64,000 bases of DNA from Entomortierella parvispora (Eukaryota; Mortierellomycota; Mortierellomycetes; Mortierellales; Mortierellaceae), in assembly GCA_963573315.1 (NCBI GenBank), contig OY752140.1, positions 930,001 to 994,000 of the forward strand. The letters run 5' to 3'. The notes under the pieces are model-generated. The model was not told the DNA's origin and ran no database searches. It was given only the letters and a program-made list of their open reading frames with translations. Each line of letters begins with the position of its first letter. Within the stretch, counting starts at the first letter, position 1. Below are positions 24,789-36,015 of the stretch, piece after piece. The position numbers and the translations under genes are program-made.

Positions 24789-26879
24789 ATGCTGGCATCA
24801 CTTTCTCTCATGTCCCGGGTCGCCTCGAGGGTCCTTCCATCTTCGCCCTTCATTCGCTCATTTTCCAATCTGTCCTCGACACGCGAGCAAGCTGATCATG
24901 ACTATGTCGCTCGCATGCAGCGACTGTTTGACGACACCCGGCCATCGTTACCACGCTTCGTTATCCAGGGCCAATCTGTCAAGCCGATATTAAAGCCTTC
25001 TCGGTTCTATAGCGAGATGAAGGTGAGTGCCAGTGTGAGCGAAGGACGCGTTTTGAACCATTCGATCTGATCCGATCTTTGTCTTCATATTTGAACACAG
25101 GAACACATTCAACAAGCCCAAAAATCCATTACGCTTGCCGCCCTCTACCTCGGACACACAGAAAATGACCTTGTAAGAAAGATCAGCCTTATATCCTCTC
25201 ATAAAGCCAGCTACGGGGTCTGCACATCTTTATTGATCTGTCTGTGCTGTTGATAACACTAGGTGGAGGCTCTCTCCGAAGCATTGCGGAGTCGACCTCA
25301 GTTGAAGGTGAATTTGCTTTTGGACTCTTTGCGAGGCACTCGGGACTCTGGCAAAGGAAGCTCGGCATCGTTGCTATATCCGCTCTTGAAAGCCTACCCC
25401 AACCAGGTCCGGATATCAATGTACCACACTCCAGATCTCAGTGGAATGCTGAAGAAGATTATGCCAGCACGATTCAATGAGGGTATCGGGCTCATGCACA
25501 TGAAGGTGTATGCCTTTGACGATACGTTGATCATGAGTGGGTAAGTTGTTTATCAAATACAGTTGTGTGTCCAGAGTCTATAGTACTTATTTCCATATTG
25601 TAACATTGTATGCAAATTCTAGAGCAAACATGAGCCACGACTACTTCTCCAACCGACAGGATCGGTACATTATGTTCCAGGACAAGGATCTTACTCAGTA
25701 CTACTGTGATCTGGTCGATACAGTATCATCGTTTTCTTACTCATTACAGGACAAGGGCAACACGTTCTGTCTGGGCATGGAGACTGGTGTGCCTGATCCT
25801 GTAAAAGAGAGCACGAAATTCAAGAGCTACGCCACCAAATCTATGCGCTCGTTCATGAGAAAATGGTCTGATATGCAACAATCTCCAAGGGACGCCTCAT
25901 TTGACACGACGTTGTACCCCTTGATCCAAATGGGGCCTCTGGGTATTCGCCAAGACGAGCGAGTCACTCTAGGTGTGTTGGACCACGTGCTGCATGCCAC
26001 TGAGCAGGACGGAACTTCCAAGACCTTCATCACATCAGGATATTTCAATTTCGAAGAGAGATACAGCAAAACTATCATCAATTCCAAGGTCGCTGATGTA
26101 TGTTTGATCGCGGCATCCCCAGAGGTTCGTCCACATGAACGTTGTTTGAGGACATGTTGTTGGAACCTTTTCCAGTGTTCTGACATCTTGCTTCTGATAT
26201 AGGCGAATGGATTCTTCAATTCTGCAGGCATTTCACAATATATCCCACCAGCGTATACGTTAATTGAAAAACGGTTCTTTGACGCCGCCAAGTCTGCTGG
26301 AAACGCGGAGCGGATTAAAATCGAAGAGTACAATCGCAAAGGCTGGACTTATCATGCCAAAGGTAGAGCGGAGTGAATGACATGTCTCTGGGAGTCATGA
26401 AACGGGTACCTTTCTTATAGAGAAAGGCGCCGCTTGTGCCGCTGTTACTAACACTCGGTCTGTGCGGATGGCCCGTTCTTTTAGGACTTTGGGTGTACCC
26501 TCCTCAAGCGGAGCACCCGGTCATGACAACAATAGGGTCACCTAACTTTGGATACCGGTCGTTGGTACGGGATCTCGAGGCTCAGCTCTTTATGGTGACC
26601 ACAAACCCGGACCTCCGAAAGAGCCTCCACGAGGTATTTGCTTGAGACCAGTTCTTGCTGCATGTGTAGCACCCGAGGCTTGGCGACTGTTTCGATCCAC
26701 GTTCGGGTTGCGCCTAGTGTCGATTTTCTGACTTTTTTTGCTTCCATGCTGTTCTCTAGGAATTGCGCAACCTCCGTCGAGGCGCGACACAGGTGACGGA
26801 GGATACTTTCAGGGCTGCGGACCGCCGGGTTCCATTGTGGGTAGGAGGAGCAAGCGAGGCTATCAAGACGATGATGTGA
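24789..26879 (+). CDS. PGS1: CDP-diacylglycerol-glycerol-3-phosphate 3-phosphatidyltransferase (PGP synthase)
   Basis: Seven exons (24789-25022, 25101-25172, 25263-25540, 25623-26124, 26203-26362, 26485-26633, 26760-26879) encode about 504 residues. The start gives an N terminus rich in Ser, Arg and hydrophobics (MLASLSLMSRVASRVLP) typical of a mitochondrial presequence. Two phospholipase-D-type HKD motifs are present. The first is HMKVYAFDDTLIMSGANMSHDY, split by an intron. The second is HAKG-LWV, also split, followed by TTIGSPNFGYRSLVRDLE. ITLAALYLGHTE and the SGYFNFEERY region match the PGS1 family. The enzyme makes phosphatidylglycerophosphate from CDP-diacylglycerol, the first committed step to cardiolipin in mitochondria. 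The exon 4 donor is weak (GTTCGT), but the reading frame across it is well supported. Confidence 0.92.
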
Positions 26880-27131
26880 ATAAAGTCCACGCTCAAAGTG
26901 ACTGCGGATTTCGTTCTCCCCCTTCCTCTCTGTTGTTTGCATTTTTGCTCCACACATTCATCCCTTTGTTTCTTTGTTCCTTTCTCGCATCCACCCCATC
27001 CATCATTCATCCAGCCCCTACTCGTGTCGATCCGCCTCTTTACCGTCCCACCCTTCTGTCTGCACCCACAGTCTCTTTCTCTCCCCTTTGCACATCCTCC
27101 GAGCTCATTTCTCATCACTTTTCATCCCATC

Positions 27132-28255
27132 ATGGCTCAGACCGACAACAACACTCTCGCCGTGCCAGTCTCGGACGACAAATACGTAACTGTCTTCAAC
27201 GACCCCATCAACTTCAACGCCAAGCACCCTCTGCACAACTCCTGGACCCTCTGGTTCGATAACCCCGGAAAGAAGTCAAACTCCAACAACTGGGAGCAGT
27301 CGCTCAAGGAGCTTATTACTTTCGACACGGTCGAAGACTTTTGGGGGTAATATTCTCAAAGCGTTGCTGCAACACTTATCGCGCACGACCCCTCCCCCTT
27401 GTCTTTATCAAACTCCCTTTTTTGCACTCTCGGTCGACTGCGGCTGATTAGTCAGTGGGGCAATTGTGGACTCAATCCTGGCACAGTTGCTTTTCGGAAA
27501 TAAGGGGATGAGAAACATGGCTCCAGTCTGATTTTTGTGCTTTTTAGCTGGACACGCTCGCACTGAACGCGGAAGAACCGAGGCAAAGGAGCCATTGCCT
27601 GTCATTGAGAAATGTCCAAAAGTTCTTAACTCTTTTGTTTCTTTTTGTGCTGTGTAGGGTCTACAACAATGTCATGAAGACCTGCGACTTGTCGATCAGC
27701 TCCAACTACCATCTCTTCAAGCAGGGAATCAAGCCAATGTGGGAGGATGCAGCCAACAAGCGTGGAGGCAAATGGAGCATTCAGTTGCCCCGCAACAAGA
27801 CCATGGCCGAGATTGACAACATTTGGCTCTTCACGGTAAGCCTGGGGTTTGAGGACAAGCAAAGAGTCGTCAGGATAGTCAGCTTGCAGATCAGGCGCTA
27901 AACATCTTTTTTTGGTCCCTGTTCCTAGATGCTTGCCTGCATTGGCGAGGCCTTTGAGTACGAGAACGAAGTATGTGGTGCCGTGGTATCTGTCCGTAAG
28001 GGCTTTTTCAGGATATCTCTTTGGACTCGCACCTCCGACAATCAGGAGATGGCCATGAGCATCGGGTACGTGTTGCTATAGGATGTTCTGGCTCGTATAT
28101 TTGATATTCCAAACCAGAGATCTTATTCAGATTTTTCTTTTCATCCTTCTTCTACCAGTCGCACCCTCAAGAAAAACTCTGGTATCGAAGGCGTGATGGA
28201 ATTCCAAAGCCATCATGAGTCCACAAAGACCGGAGGCAAGGCCTGGACCGTTTAA
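27132..28255 (+). CDS. Translation initiation factor eIF4E (cap-binding)
   Basis: Four exons (27132-27346, about 27658-27835, 27929-28065, 28159-28255) give 208 residues. Landmarks are [48 protein letters not shown] and [24 protein letters not shown]. The Trp of SWTLW and the Trp-Glu of PMWED are the residues that sandwich and hold m7G; the conserved Trp of EDFWG supports eIF4G binding. The C terminus is short (GGKAWTV). It recruits capped mRNA to the ribosome in the cytoplasm. Intron 1 is about 310 bp, longer than usual here. The leader is strongly C/T-rich. High confidence. Confidence 0.95.
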
Positions 28256-28656
28256 GTGTGGCAACGTTGCCCATCACCTCATTAATCTCATGTATTTTTC
28301 CTCATACTACTTTCTCCTCACATTCTCATTGTTTCCTGGTTTCTTCATTCACCCTTGTATTTGTTGTCATTTCATTCATTTTAACTCTACCATCTCACCT
28401 TTGCAAAGAACTGAACCAGCCATAGACTACCAGAACTCCATTTGTGAAGCAGCATTTATCCATTTCCCGATTCATTTGTTATTATTTTTCCTTCTTTTCG
28501 TCTTGTATCTGATCTCCATTTCATTTCATGGGGTCAGAATCAGAAAATACCATGTCGTTGCTTGTCAAAAGACAAAACGATTGCCCGACGGGATAGAGAT
28601 GTATGCACAGAAAGTATTTACGTATGCAAAGAAGTGAAAATAAACGCAATATTTTT
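28256..28656. other. Convergent 3' region
   Basis: T/C-rich 3' region between eIF4E (+) and the coiled-coil gene (-). An AAAATAAACGC polyadenylation-like signal for the plus strand sits at about 28637. No gene seen. Confidence 0.5.
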
Positions 28657-30076
28657 TTATGGTATTTGCAGACGCTGATCCAGTTGTATCCTCAATGACT
28701 GAAGTTTTTTCTCGAGTGCCACTAGTTCGTCTCTTCCCACCATTAGATCAAACTCCTCTTTGGTGGCTCGATCCTCTAACTGCGCAGACTCTTCATTGAT
28801 GTCCAGATATTTTTGTAACGTCTCGTTCGCCAATTGATCTCGTTTCCTATTGCATAGACAAGAAAAAAGAATCAGGGATATTTTTTTTCCACAGAAAAGA
28901 CGATTGACTATGTAAAAAGAGGATGACCATTCATTACCTTTCTGTTTCTTCAGCCTTTTGCAATGTTAATTCAATCTCTTCCGAGTAGCTTCTTATCCGC
29001 CTTTCATAGATCTTTTCAAACATGACGATCAAGTCATCCGCATTCTTCTCTTCGACCTGCGTGGAGTTTCTGCTATCGATAATGGCCCGCTCCAAATCCA
29101 AGATTGTGTCATCTAGTTCCCGAACTCTGGCCTTGAGAGCCTCAGCTTCGTGGACACCACAAGTGGACATAACCCCGGACGCAGCCTCGTCAAACTCTTG
29201 CTGCAACTCGGCGATTTGATCCAATTCTTCCAAGAGCGAGTCCTTGACCTGTCGAATCTCCGCCAATGCCTCCTTCTCAGACTCATATCGTTCTCTTAAA
29301 ACCGTTTCTCGGTTTTCTCTAGACTCTTCGAACTCTTGTTGGATCCTGGCAATCTCATTGTCCTTACTGTCGAGTTCTTCTCTCAAGATCAGGATCGAAT
29401 CCAGCAATTCCTGCCTCTTCTCCATCTGTCGACTCTCCAGTGCCTCCAATTCCGTCACGGATCGGTTCAGATCCGACAACATTTCGTTCAACGCAACCAT
29501 CTCCTTGTCATGGGCGGCCGTCATGAGCATCCTTTCGTTTTTGGTCGCCCTGATGGTCGTCTTTAATTCCTTGATTGAGTTTTGATGTTGTTTCAACGAG
29601 ATTTCTAGATTTTTGATCTTTTCCAGAACTTGTGTATCAACAGGCCGAAAGTCGGAGAGATCAATCTTGGCATTGGAAAAGGATCGCTTCATGAGGACGG
29701 TCGATTCTGGGTAGGCAGGCGTGGTGCTGTCCTTGCTCGTTCCCGAAATTATTGAGGGTGAGTTTGGATCGTTTCGGTGGGGGGTGCTGGCACTATTATT
29801 GGAAGCGCTTCTTGGCGTAGGTATCTTTTGCTACGAGATAAAAATGGCAAGAGTGAATTAAAAAAATGCTACGCTCCGGTAAAGAGGTGCCGATACGTGC
29901 TGGATTGAGGGATATTTCCGTACCTTGGACGGGGTGGAAGGCGTTGCGGTTCTTGATGGTGTTCTTGAGGCTGTTGACGGGCGTTGTGAGTTGGCTCGGC
30001 GCGTGGGGGTGGAGGGAGGGGCTGGTTCAGGAGAGTGCCTGGAGACATCTCCGTGTGGAGAATGATCGCGATTCAT
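28657..30076 (-). CDS. Coiled-coil protein with SxIP microtubule-tip motif
   Basis: Three exons (30076-29924, 29824-28938, 28846-28657) give about 409 residues. The first ~100 residues are basic and rich in Ser, Thr and Pro, with many SP/TP sites (TPTRRANSQRPSTASRTPSR). Splicing exon 1 to exon 2 creates TPSKIPTPRSAS, a good SxIP motif in the basic Ser/Pro setting used to bind EB1-family proteins. From about residue 125 to the end the protein is almost continuous charged heptad-type helix (EKIKNLEISLKQHQNSIKEL, REELDSKDNEIARIQQEFEE), predicting a long coiled coil. I do not recognise the family. A microtubule plus-end or spindle-pole role is a guess from the motif. Shares a promoter with the AMPK beta gene. 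Confidence 0.8.
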
Positions 30077-30419
30077 GAATGAGCGTTGACTACGAATGAG
30101 AAACTGTGGGGACAGCAGAGTCTGAGTCCAGTCTGTCTTGTTAGTGCCACAGCGAGTGCTGGAATGAGGTCGGCCCGAGATTGAGGTTGGGGATGGTGGA
30201 GAAAGGAGATTTGAATTGTTATTTTTTGGAGTCTTGACTCTTGACGCGACGCGGTCACGTGGCTCAGAATGAGCAGAAGAGCTGCATTGTCCTCTTGACC
30301 TTTTGACCCATCCATCCATTCTTCCATACACAGACGCACACACACACACAGAGACACCTTGCATTCCTCGTCTTCGTCCTCCTTCTCTCCTATACTTCTA
30401 CACTCCGCATTACTTTGGC
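30077..30419. promoter_or_regulatory. Divergent promoter of the coiled-coil and AMPK beta genes
   Basis: 343 bp between divergent starts. Contains a CACGTGG E-box at about 30255 and an ACAC repeat near 30336-30349, with a C/T-rich leader before the AMPK beta ATG. Confidence 0.5.
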
Positions 30420-32171
30420 ATGGGAAACACTCCTTCGACCACCGGGAACGGCACTGACCCCGATGCCTCTGTCGAGGCCGTCACCTTCACCAACAGCCCC
30501 TATCAGAGGCAACACTTGCCGCAACAACACCAGTCGGACCGACATGACAATGGTCAAAGTTATATGGCTCATCAACGACACAGCTCCTCGCCTCAACCAT
30601 TCCTAGGCCATTCGTCCCCACCTCAAGACTCTATCCACCCTTCCACAATACCCATTGCCTCCATGCCCGTCGATGCTGCACCGCGGCGGTTTCCGTTTGT
30701 AAAAGACCAGTACTTGAATGACTCACCTGCAGGCACCTCACCCTTTGACAGCGAATCCTCTTATATCGGTGGGGCTGCCCCAGGAGACATTTCATATCAG
30801 CGCCGCCAGCAGCCACCTACTCCCAGGAATGTTCTCCCAGGAGGTGGTCCAAGGCGGAGGTCTTCCTCGTTGGTCAGCGGAGGTCAATCCTACGGCCAGT
30901 ATACAGACACCTTCAATGAGCAAGCCCTACTGGCCACAGCTGCTCACCAGGACAAGATGGAGCACCAACGGTTGCAGCAGCTGGATGGTGGGCGGTCAAG
31001 CTATCGCAACTCGGCCAGAGTCTCGCGGGCCTTTGGGGATGTGGACCCACTTAAGAGCTTGAATTACGCCGGTGAAGGCAAGTCTCGTTTCCTGACAGGG
31101 TTGGTCAGAGGAACAGGTCTTGCGATCCAGTGATGTTTGTGTATAGTAGTGCACATATTAACATGGTATGTTCTTATTACTGCCGAACCATTAGACACCA
31201 AGGACGGTAATGTACCGACGATCATCACTTGGAGTCAAGGAGGGTCGAATGTCTATGTCACAGGAACATTTAACAACTGGAAGCAGAAGGTTCGATTGAA
31301 CAAAAGGTAAAAAAAAGGGCCTGAAAAACAATGAGGCCGATCTGGACGTCAAATTAGTTGCGGTTTTTTCTAAGTGGCTCTTTCCGATCCTTGCCCATAA
31401 AATAGCACAAGCGACTTTTCCACGATATTGAACCTGCCTCCTGGCACCCACCGGATCAAATTCATTGTCGATGACGAGTGGAAGTGCTCCACCGAGCTGT
31501 CGGCGGCCACGGATGCTGAAGGGAACCTGGTCAACTTTCTGGAGGTTGCAGACGAGGAGCAGGATGAACTCGAGGGAGGCCAAGGTTAGTTTTGTTGGGA
31601 AAGTGCTATGGGGTTCTTTCAAGGTACATACAGCTGACGCATTGGCCTTTACTTTTATTATCTTATTGCTCATCCAGACACCCCCATCAATGGATCACCT
31701 GTCGGCTCGTATACAGATCAAATTCCCTCCTACGCCCTGTCAGGGACCAGCTCACCATCTGGCTCGTCGAACGAAGCCCTACTGCCTCTTACCGCCATGA
31801 AAACAACAGACGACATTAACAATACAGGAGGAGGAGGTCAAAGTCCTCATGGATCACCCGACGGGGCGAAGGGGGGCCGAGACTCTCAATCCAGCATGGC
31901 TTCCTCTTCCTCTTCCAAACTGTTTGGGTCCAACTCCTCGATATCGAATGACCCACCACCAGGCCTGCCACCGCATCTGGAGAAAGTCATCCTGAACAAT
32001 GTGCCTTCCAAAGAAGACAACTCTGTTTTGCCAGTACCCAACCACGTAGTCTTGAACCATCTCTATGCCTGCTCCGTTAAGGAGGGAGTCTTGAGCATCA
32101 GTGTCACAGCTCGTTACCGGAAAAAGTACATCACGACTGTCTTTATCAAACCTGTAGTGACAGAGAGCTGA
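30420..32171 (+). CDS. AMP-activated protein kinase (SNF1) beta subunit
   Basis: Four exons (30420-31077, 31195-31306, 31406-31584, 31678-32171) encode about 480 residues. MGNTPSTT is a strong N-myristoylation signal. A long disordered Ser/Pro/Gln region follows. The CBM48 glycogen-binding domain is TIITWSQGGSNVYVTGTFNNWKQKV ... LNLPPGTHRIKFIVDDEWKCS ... EGNLVNFLEV. The C-terminal ASC domain that scaffolds alpha and gamma subunits is PPGLPPHLEKVILNN ... VPNHVVLNHLYACSVKEGVLSISVTARYRKKYITTVFIKPV. It is the scaffold of the glucose/energy-sensing SNF1 complex, as in yeast Sip1/Sip2/Gal83. The first intron appears to use a GC donor (GAAG|GCAAGT); a poorer GT donor six bases upstream is also in phase. 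High confidence in identity. Confidence 0.94.
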
Positions 32172-32394
32172 TTCTAGGAACGTCCGTTCTCTTTACAATT
32201 CCTTGCTTACAAGTCATTCTTTAATATCAAAGCCGTCAAATAGCTCTATGCAAGTAAAGTGACGATGAGGGAGAAAGAGAGTCGGAAAACTGGATAGGAT
32301 GTCTTTGTGCAATGCAACGAGAGATGATGAAGATGGTATCTGGTTGTATGGATAAGTGATAGTGTGGAATCGCTTCACTGGCGAGAGTCGGCAA

Positions 32395-33421
32395 CTAATT
32401 GGATTCAAGGAGACGCTCCAGCTTAACTTGCTTGAGCAGATCCAAGGTTCTCGATTTATAGTCGGCCAAAACCTGATCGGGTCTTGAGGACCAGGTACTC
32501 GTCGATACAACAGTTCCTTCCTCGCTCTTGGCCTGCACACAGTCGCTACCCTTGGTACAAGAGGATGTTGCTCCATTTGTTAAAGGGGACGAGGACGATG
32601 GCTTTGAGCAACACCCGTTCTTTTCTGCGGTCGTCGATACAGATTCTTCTTTGTTGTCGCCCTTACAACAAGACCCGTCTCCATTCTTGGATGATGATCC
32701 ACCGCAGCATCCAGAGTCAGATGAAGTTTGCTGCTGTGTCTTTGAGGCAGATGGACCCATACCATCATCAAAGTAGGCCTTGTCAAAAACCTTTGCGATG
32801 TCGAGCTCGATCAACTCCTTGACCAGATCAGAGGCGGTTTGAATCCAGGTTTTCTGCTGAGTTTCGTCGAGACTGCGGAGCAAATCGGTCGAGTTGGTGT
32901 TGTTAGCGCTGCGTGACTGGATGTACTCCAGCAACGGGCTTGTTAGTTTACAAGTGAACAAGAAAGAGAATGATGAGGTCAGTTTGGTATGACAGAGTTC
33001 TTGCTTGTGATATTGATATTGAGCATACCTGATCAGACCGCGAAGTCTTCCCAGCTCATGACCGTATTGTACACCCTCAGACCATCCCTGGTTGAAGCCA
33101 TCCTGTAGTGTGCTTTCTTTTCCTTCCTCAATCCCCTCAAGGTATCCACTCTATTGTCCGATGGAGAGAAAAGGAAAGATCGGTTTTTTAGTTGACAGGT
33201 ACGCAAAAGAATAAGAAGAAGAGGAAGGGAAAGTAAAAACTCACGTTGCCAAAGTTTTCATGAAGTCGAGACCACTCTCGCTCAGCAATGGAGCGGTCGT
33301 AGGAGACATTATCTTCATCGCCCCAAATGTCGTCGTTATTATCATCGCCACTACCACTGTCTGAGCTCCCGCCCGAGGACCAGGTCGGGCTGGCATTTCT
33401 TCTGTGGTTATGATCTGTCAT
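32395..33421 (-). CDS. Yae1-like protein (cytosolic Fe-S adaptor) with Cys-rich region
   Basis: Three exons (33421-33245, 33150-33029, 32938-32395) give about 280 residues. The Yae1 motif is GYLEGIEEGKESTLQDGFNQGWSEGVQYGHELGRLRG, a run of regularly spaced glycines. It is preceded by an acidic Ser/Gly-rich N terminus containing DDIWGDED. In yeast, Yae1 with Lto1 delivers Fe-S clusters to the ribosome-recycling ATPase Rli1/ABCE1. The second half is unusual: about 75 residues rich in Ser and Lys with three CC pairs (GCCGG, SCCKG, GCCSK) and two more cysteines, then a helical tail ending TLDLLKQVKLERLLESN. An in-frame ATG upstream (33526) is possible, but 33421 matches the usual N terminus. It is divergent from VMA21. 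Confidence 0.83.
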
Positions 33422-33657
33422 TGCGTTGAGGAATGAGTAAAGAAGAGATTTCGATTCCTCAGCTTTTCTCGCTTTTTGCCACTGAAATTTCAAACCCCGA
33501 GAGAGGCGGCAGACATGACCCGTCACGGTTCAAACTTCAAAGGCGTCCATTTTGGCATCCAATGGTCTTGCTTCTTCACTCTTTCCAACTCTAACACTTC
33601 AAGAAAGCATTCTCCTTTTCCTCCTTTTCCTGCATCAGATCTACATTTATACTCGCC

Positions 33658-33969
33658 ATGTCTTCCTCCGGCTCAGTTTCCAGCGCGTCCTTTGAAAAGT
33701 CTGCTTCTTCCTCTTCATCGTCATCCAGCTCAAACGTGGCCCCTGGCACCTTGGCCAAGCTTGCATTCTTCACCATCGCCATGATTGTGTTCCCTATTGG
33801 CACTTACTTTTTGACTGTCAACAACTACTTTGATGGAAACTCCACCTACGCCGGTATCAGTGCTGCTATCGTCGCCAATGTAGTCCTCTTTGCCTACGTC
33901 ATCGCTGCCGTTCTTGAGGACTCAAAAGCCAGCCAACGTTCGCCGGTCAACATCAAGAAGCAACAATAA
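33658..33969 (+). CDS. VMA21: V-ATPase assembly factor VMA21
   Basis: Intronless, 103 residues. A Ser-rich N terminus is followed by two transmembrane segments: LAKLAFFTIAMIVFPIGTYFL and ISAAIVANVVLFAYVIAAVL. They are joined by a short lumenal loop (TVNNYFDGNSTYAG), the standard VMA21 topology. It ends in KKQQ, a KKXX dilysine signal for retrieval to the ER. VMA21 chaperones assembly of the V0 sector in the ER and cycles back from the Golgi. Length and layout fit the family well. Confidence 0.9.
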   Translation: MSSSGSVSSASFEKSASSSSSSSSSNVAPGTLAKLAFFTIAMIVFPIGTYFLTVNNYFDGNSTYAGISAAIVANVVLFAYVIAAVLEDSKASQRSPVNIKKQQ

Positions 33970-34246
33970 GAAGAATAAAACACGACAAAGGGCGACATCC
34001 CTATTTCTCCACGTTTACAAAATTTCACAAAGCAACATGTCAATTGCGCACACGCGCGCGACCTGAATCATATGTCTTCTGCTGTCGGCCCTTTCATGGT
34101 GGCCGTTGGGTTACAGGGCATTCTTTATATTCGGTTTTTCTTAAAACATCGATCCTCAATCCTCACTATGCCATTCTTTTGTTACAGTATTTTGAAAGAG
34201 ACACTGCGAGAAAGTAGAAAAACGAGGTCATGAAATAGATAGGATC
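33970..34246. other. Convergent 3' region
   Basis: Between VMA21 (+) and capping protein alpha (-). AAGAATAAAACACG right after the VMA21 stop is a likely polyadenylation signal. A short CACGCGCGCG stretch lies near 34050. Nothing else seen. Confidence 0.5.
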
Positions 34247-36015
34247 TCACTTGGCAGAAAGCTCGGCACCAATACGGTATGTGAGAATCTAGATAGTTAC
34301 ATGATGAAGGGGCGTGTCAGTGAGCTGGTGATGGGGACTATCAAGGCAGTTTCTTTTCAAAAGGAAAGAAGGAGGAGGAGTTTACCTTGTTCCAGTCGAC
34401 CTTTGTGCGCGTGTATGGCAGAGCGCGGCGGAGACCGTTAAAGGTATCATCGGCCAAGTCGCGATAGCTCTCGTTCAAGGCCGTCTGGTATTTGAGTTCC
34501 GCTGCAGCAATCAGGTCCACGAATGCCTTTGCGATCACCTTGTGCTAAAGTTCCCGCCAAGAATGATATACATTTGATCATGAGTTTGCAAGCAAGTGCA
34601 ATAGAAGGGCGGAAAAATCCAGAGCAAAGAAAATGTCGTTGTTCTTACAGGTTCGGTGGAGGACTTGGACAACTTCTCCTCGACGTCCTTTGACGTCTCC
34701 AATTGCACGTTGCCGTCTTCATAGTAGTGGACCTTGCACTTCAATGCACCCTTCACCACATTCGTTGCAGTGTCCAAAGTCCAGATGGATCTCCAGCGTC
34801 CGTTCCTAATGATTAGTAAACCAAAAAAAAAAAAAAAAAAAAAAAAAAGACCCCCAGAACGCGTTAGAGACTTTCGTCCTCTCCTGCTGATCACGACTCT
34901 TTTGACCCTTTCAATGAAGAAAGGAGGAGGATAAAGAAAAGACTGCCAAGTGTTTCACTCTACCAGTAGTTGTTAGGACTGTATCGGTTATGAACAATGG
35001 CGACGGTAATCACTCCGTTGGAGCCATAGATAGCAGAGACACCCTCGGCGAAACGATCCGCGACATATTCTTCTGTTTGCGCCTCAACTACTTTTCTAAG
35101 GTACAAAAAAACAGAGAGGTAGAAGAATACGTCGCGTTAAGCAAATTTGCCAGACTGGTGATCCAAGTCATTTGAACACATGTCGCCATTTTGTTTTTTG
35201 TCAGATCAAAGTTCTTTCATACCGAAGCTCCTCAATCTCCTCATCGGCGGTGTGGGGTTCGATGTCAGAGACGGTCTATAGTAAAACAAAGCATGCTTTC
35301 TCAGTGAGTTTCCTTCTCTCTGCTTTATCGCGCCCCTTTTCAAATGATTCTCTGGGGATGTAATTACCTGGCGAAGATGATCCAACTTGAAGGTCTGGTT
35401 TCTCTTGGGGTCCAAGAAGCGATCATTTTCAATCTGTCCATGCTTTGAAACAAGAACCTCAAAAGTCTACAATGGCAAGAAAAAAGATTAGGAAATCCTT
35501 CTAGACTTGGCAACAAAATCATAAAGTAAGAGGAAGCCGGTTGAAGGAAGGACGTCCACCCTTTACCTTGCCATCATCCCCCGTCACTGTTACAGTCGCC
35601 AATTCCTCCGTGTTGTATTCTTCCACTGCATTCATAATGCTTCCAGTGAACAGCTCGTCGTCGTCCACCAAGGCACGAACATCTATTCTCGATAACAGCA
35701 ATTAGAAAAAAAAAGAAAAGACGCGCGTTCCTTTGAGAGTGAGTTGAAAGGTCCTCCAAAGTCCGTGCTATATCGGGTCAAAGAACGTGTGTTCCAAAGA
35801 GACACCCGTTTTGTAAATAATGTATGTACCATTAAAGACATCGTTGATTTCGCCTAGAGAATAAACCAAGAGATGGCTCCTCCAAATGTCAGTGGATGCT
35901 TTTCGTTTTCATTTGTAAATATGAATGATGGCGTTCCAGAGCAGAGGACGGAACCTGGGGGGGCGGACTTGATAAAGCCCGAGGCAATCTTGATTTTCTC
36001 TTCGTTGGTGGCCAT
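34247..36015 (-). CDS. CAP1: F-actin-capping protein subunit alpha
   Basis: Nine exons (36015-35955, 35853-35830, 35682-35567, 35466-35368, 35275-35223, 35095-34964, 34805-34649, 34544-34386, 34288-34247) give about 280 residues. Family landmarks are [84 protein letters not shown] and [38 protein letters not shown]. Exon 2 is a 24-nt micro-exon (EINDVFN). The intron after exon 6 holds a 24-residue A tract (about 34825-34848) on the plus strand. With the beta subunit it caps barbed ends of actin filaments. High confidence. Confidence 0.95.
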
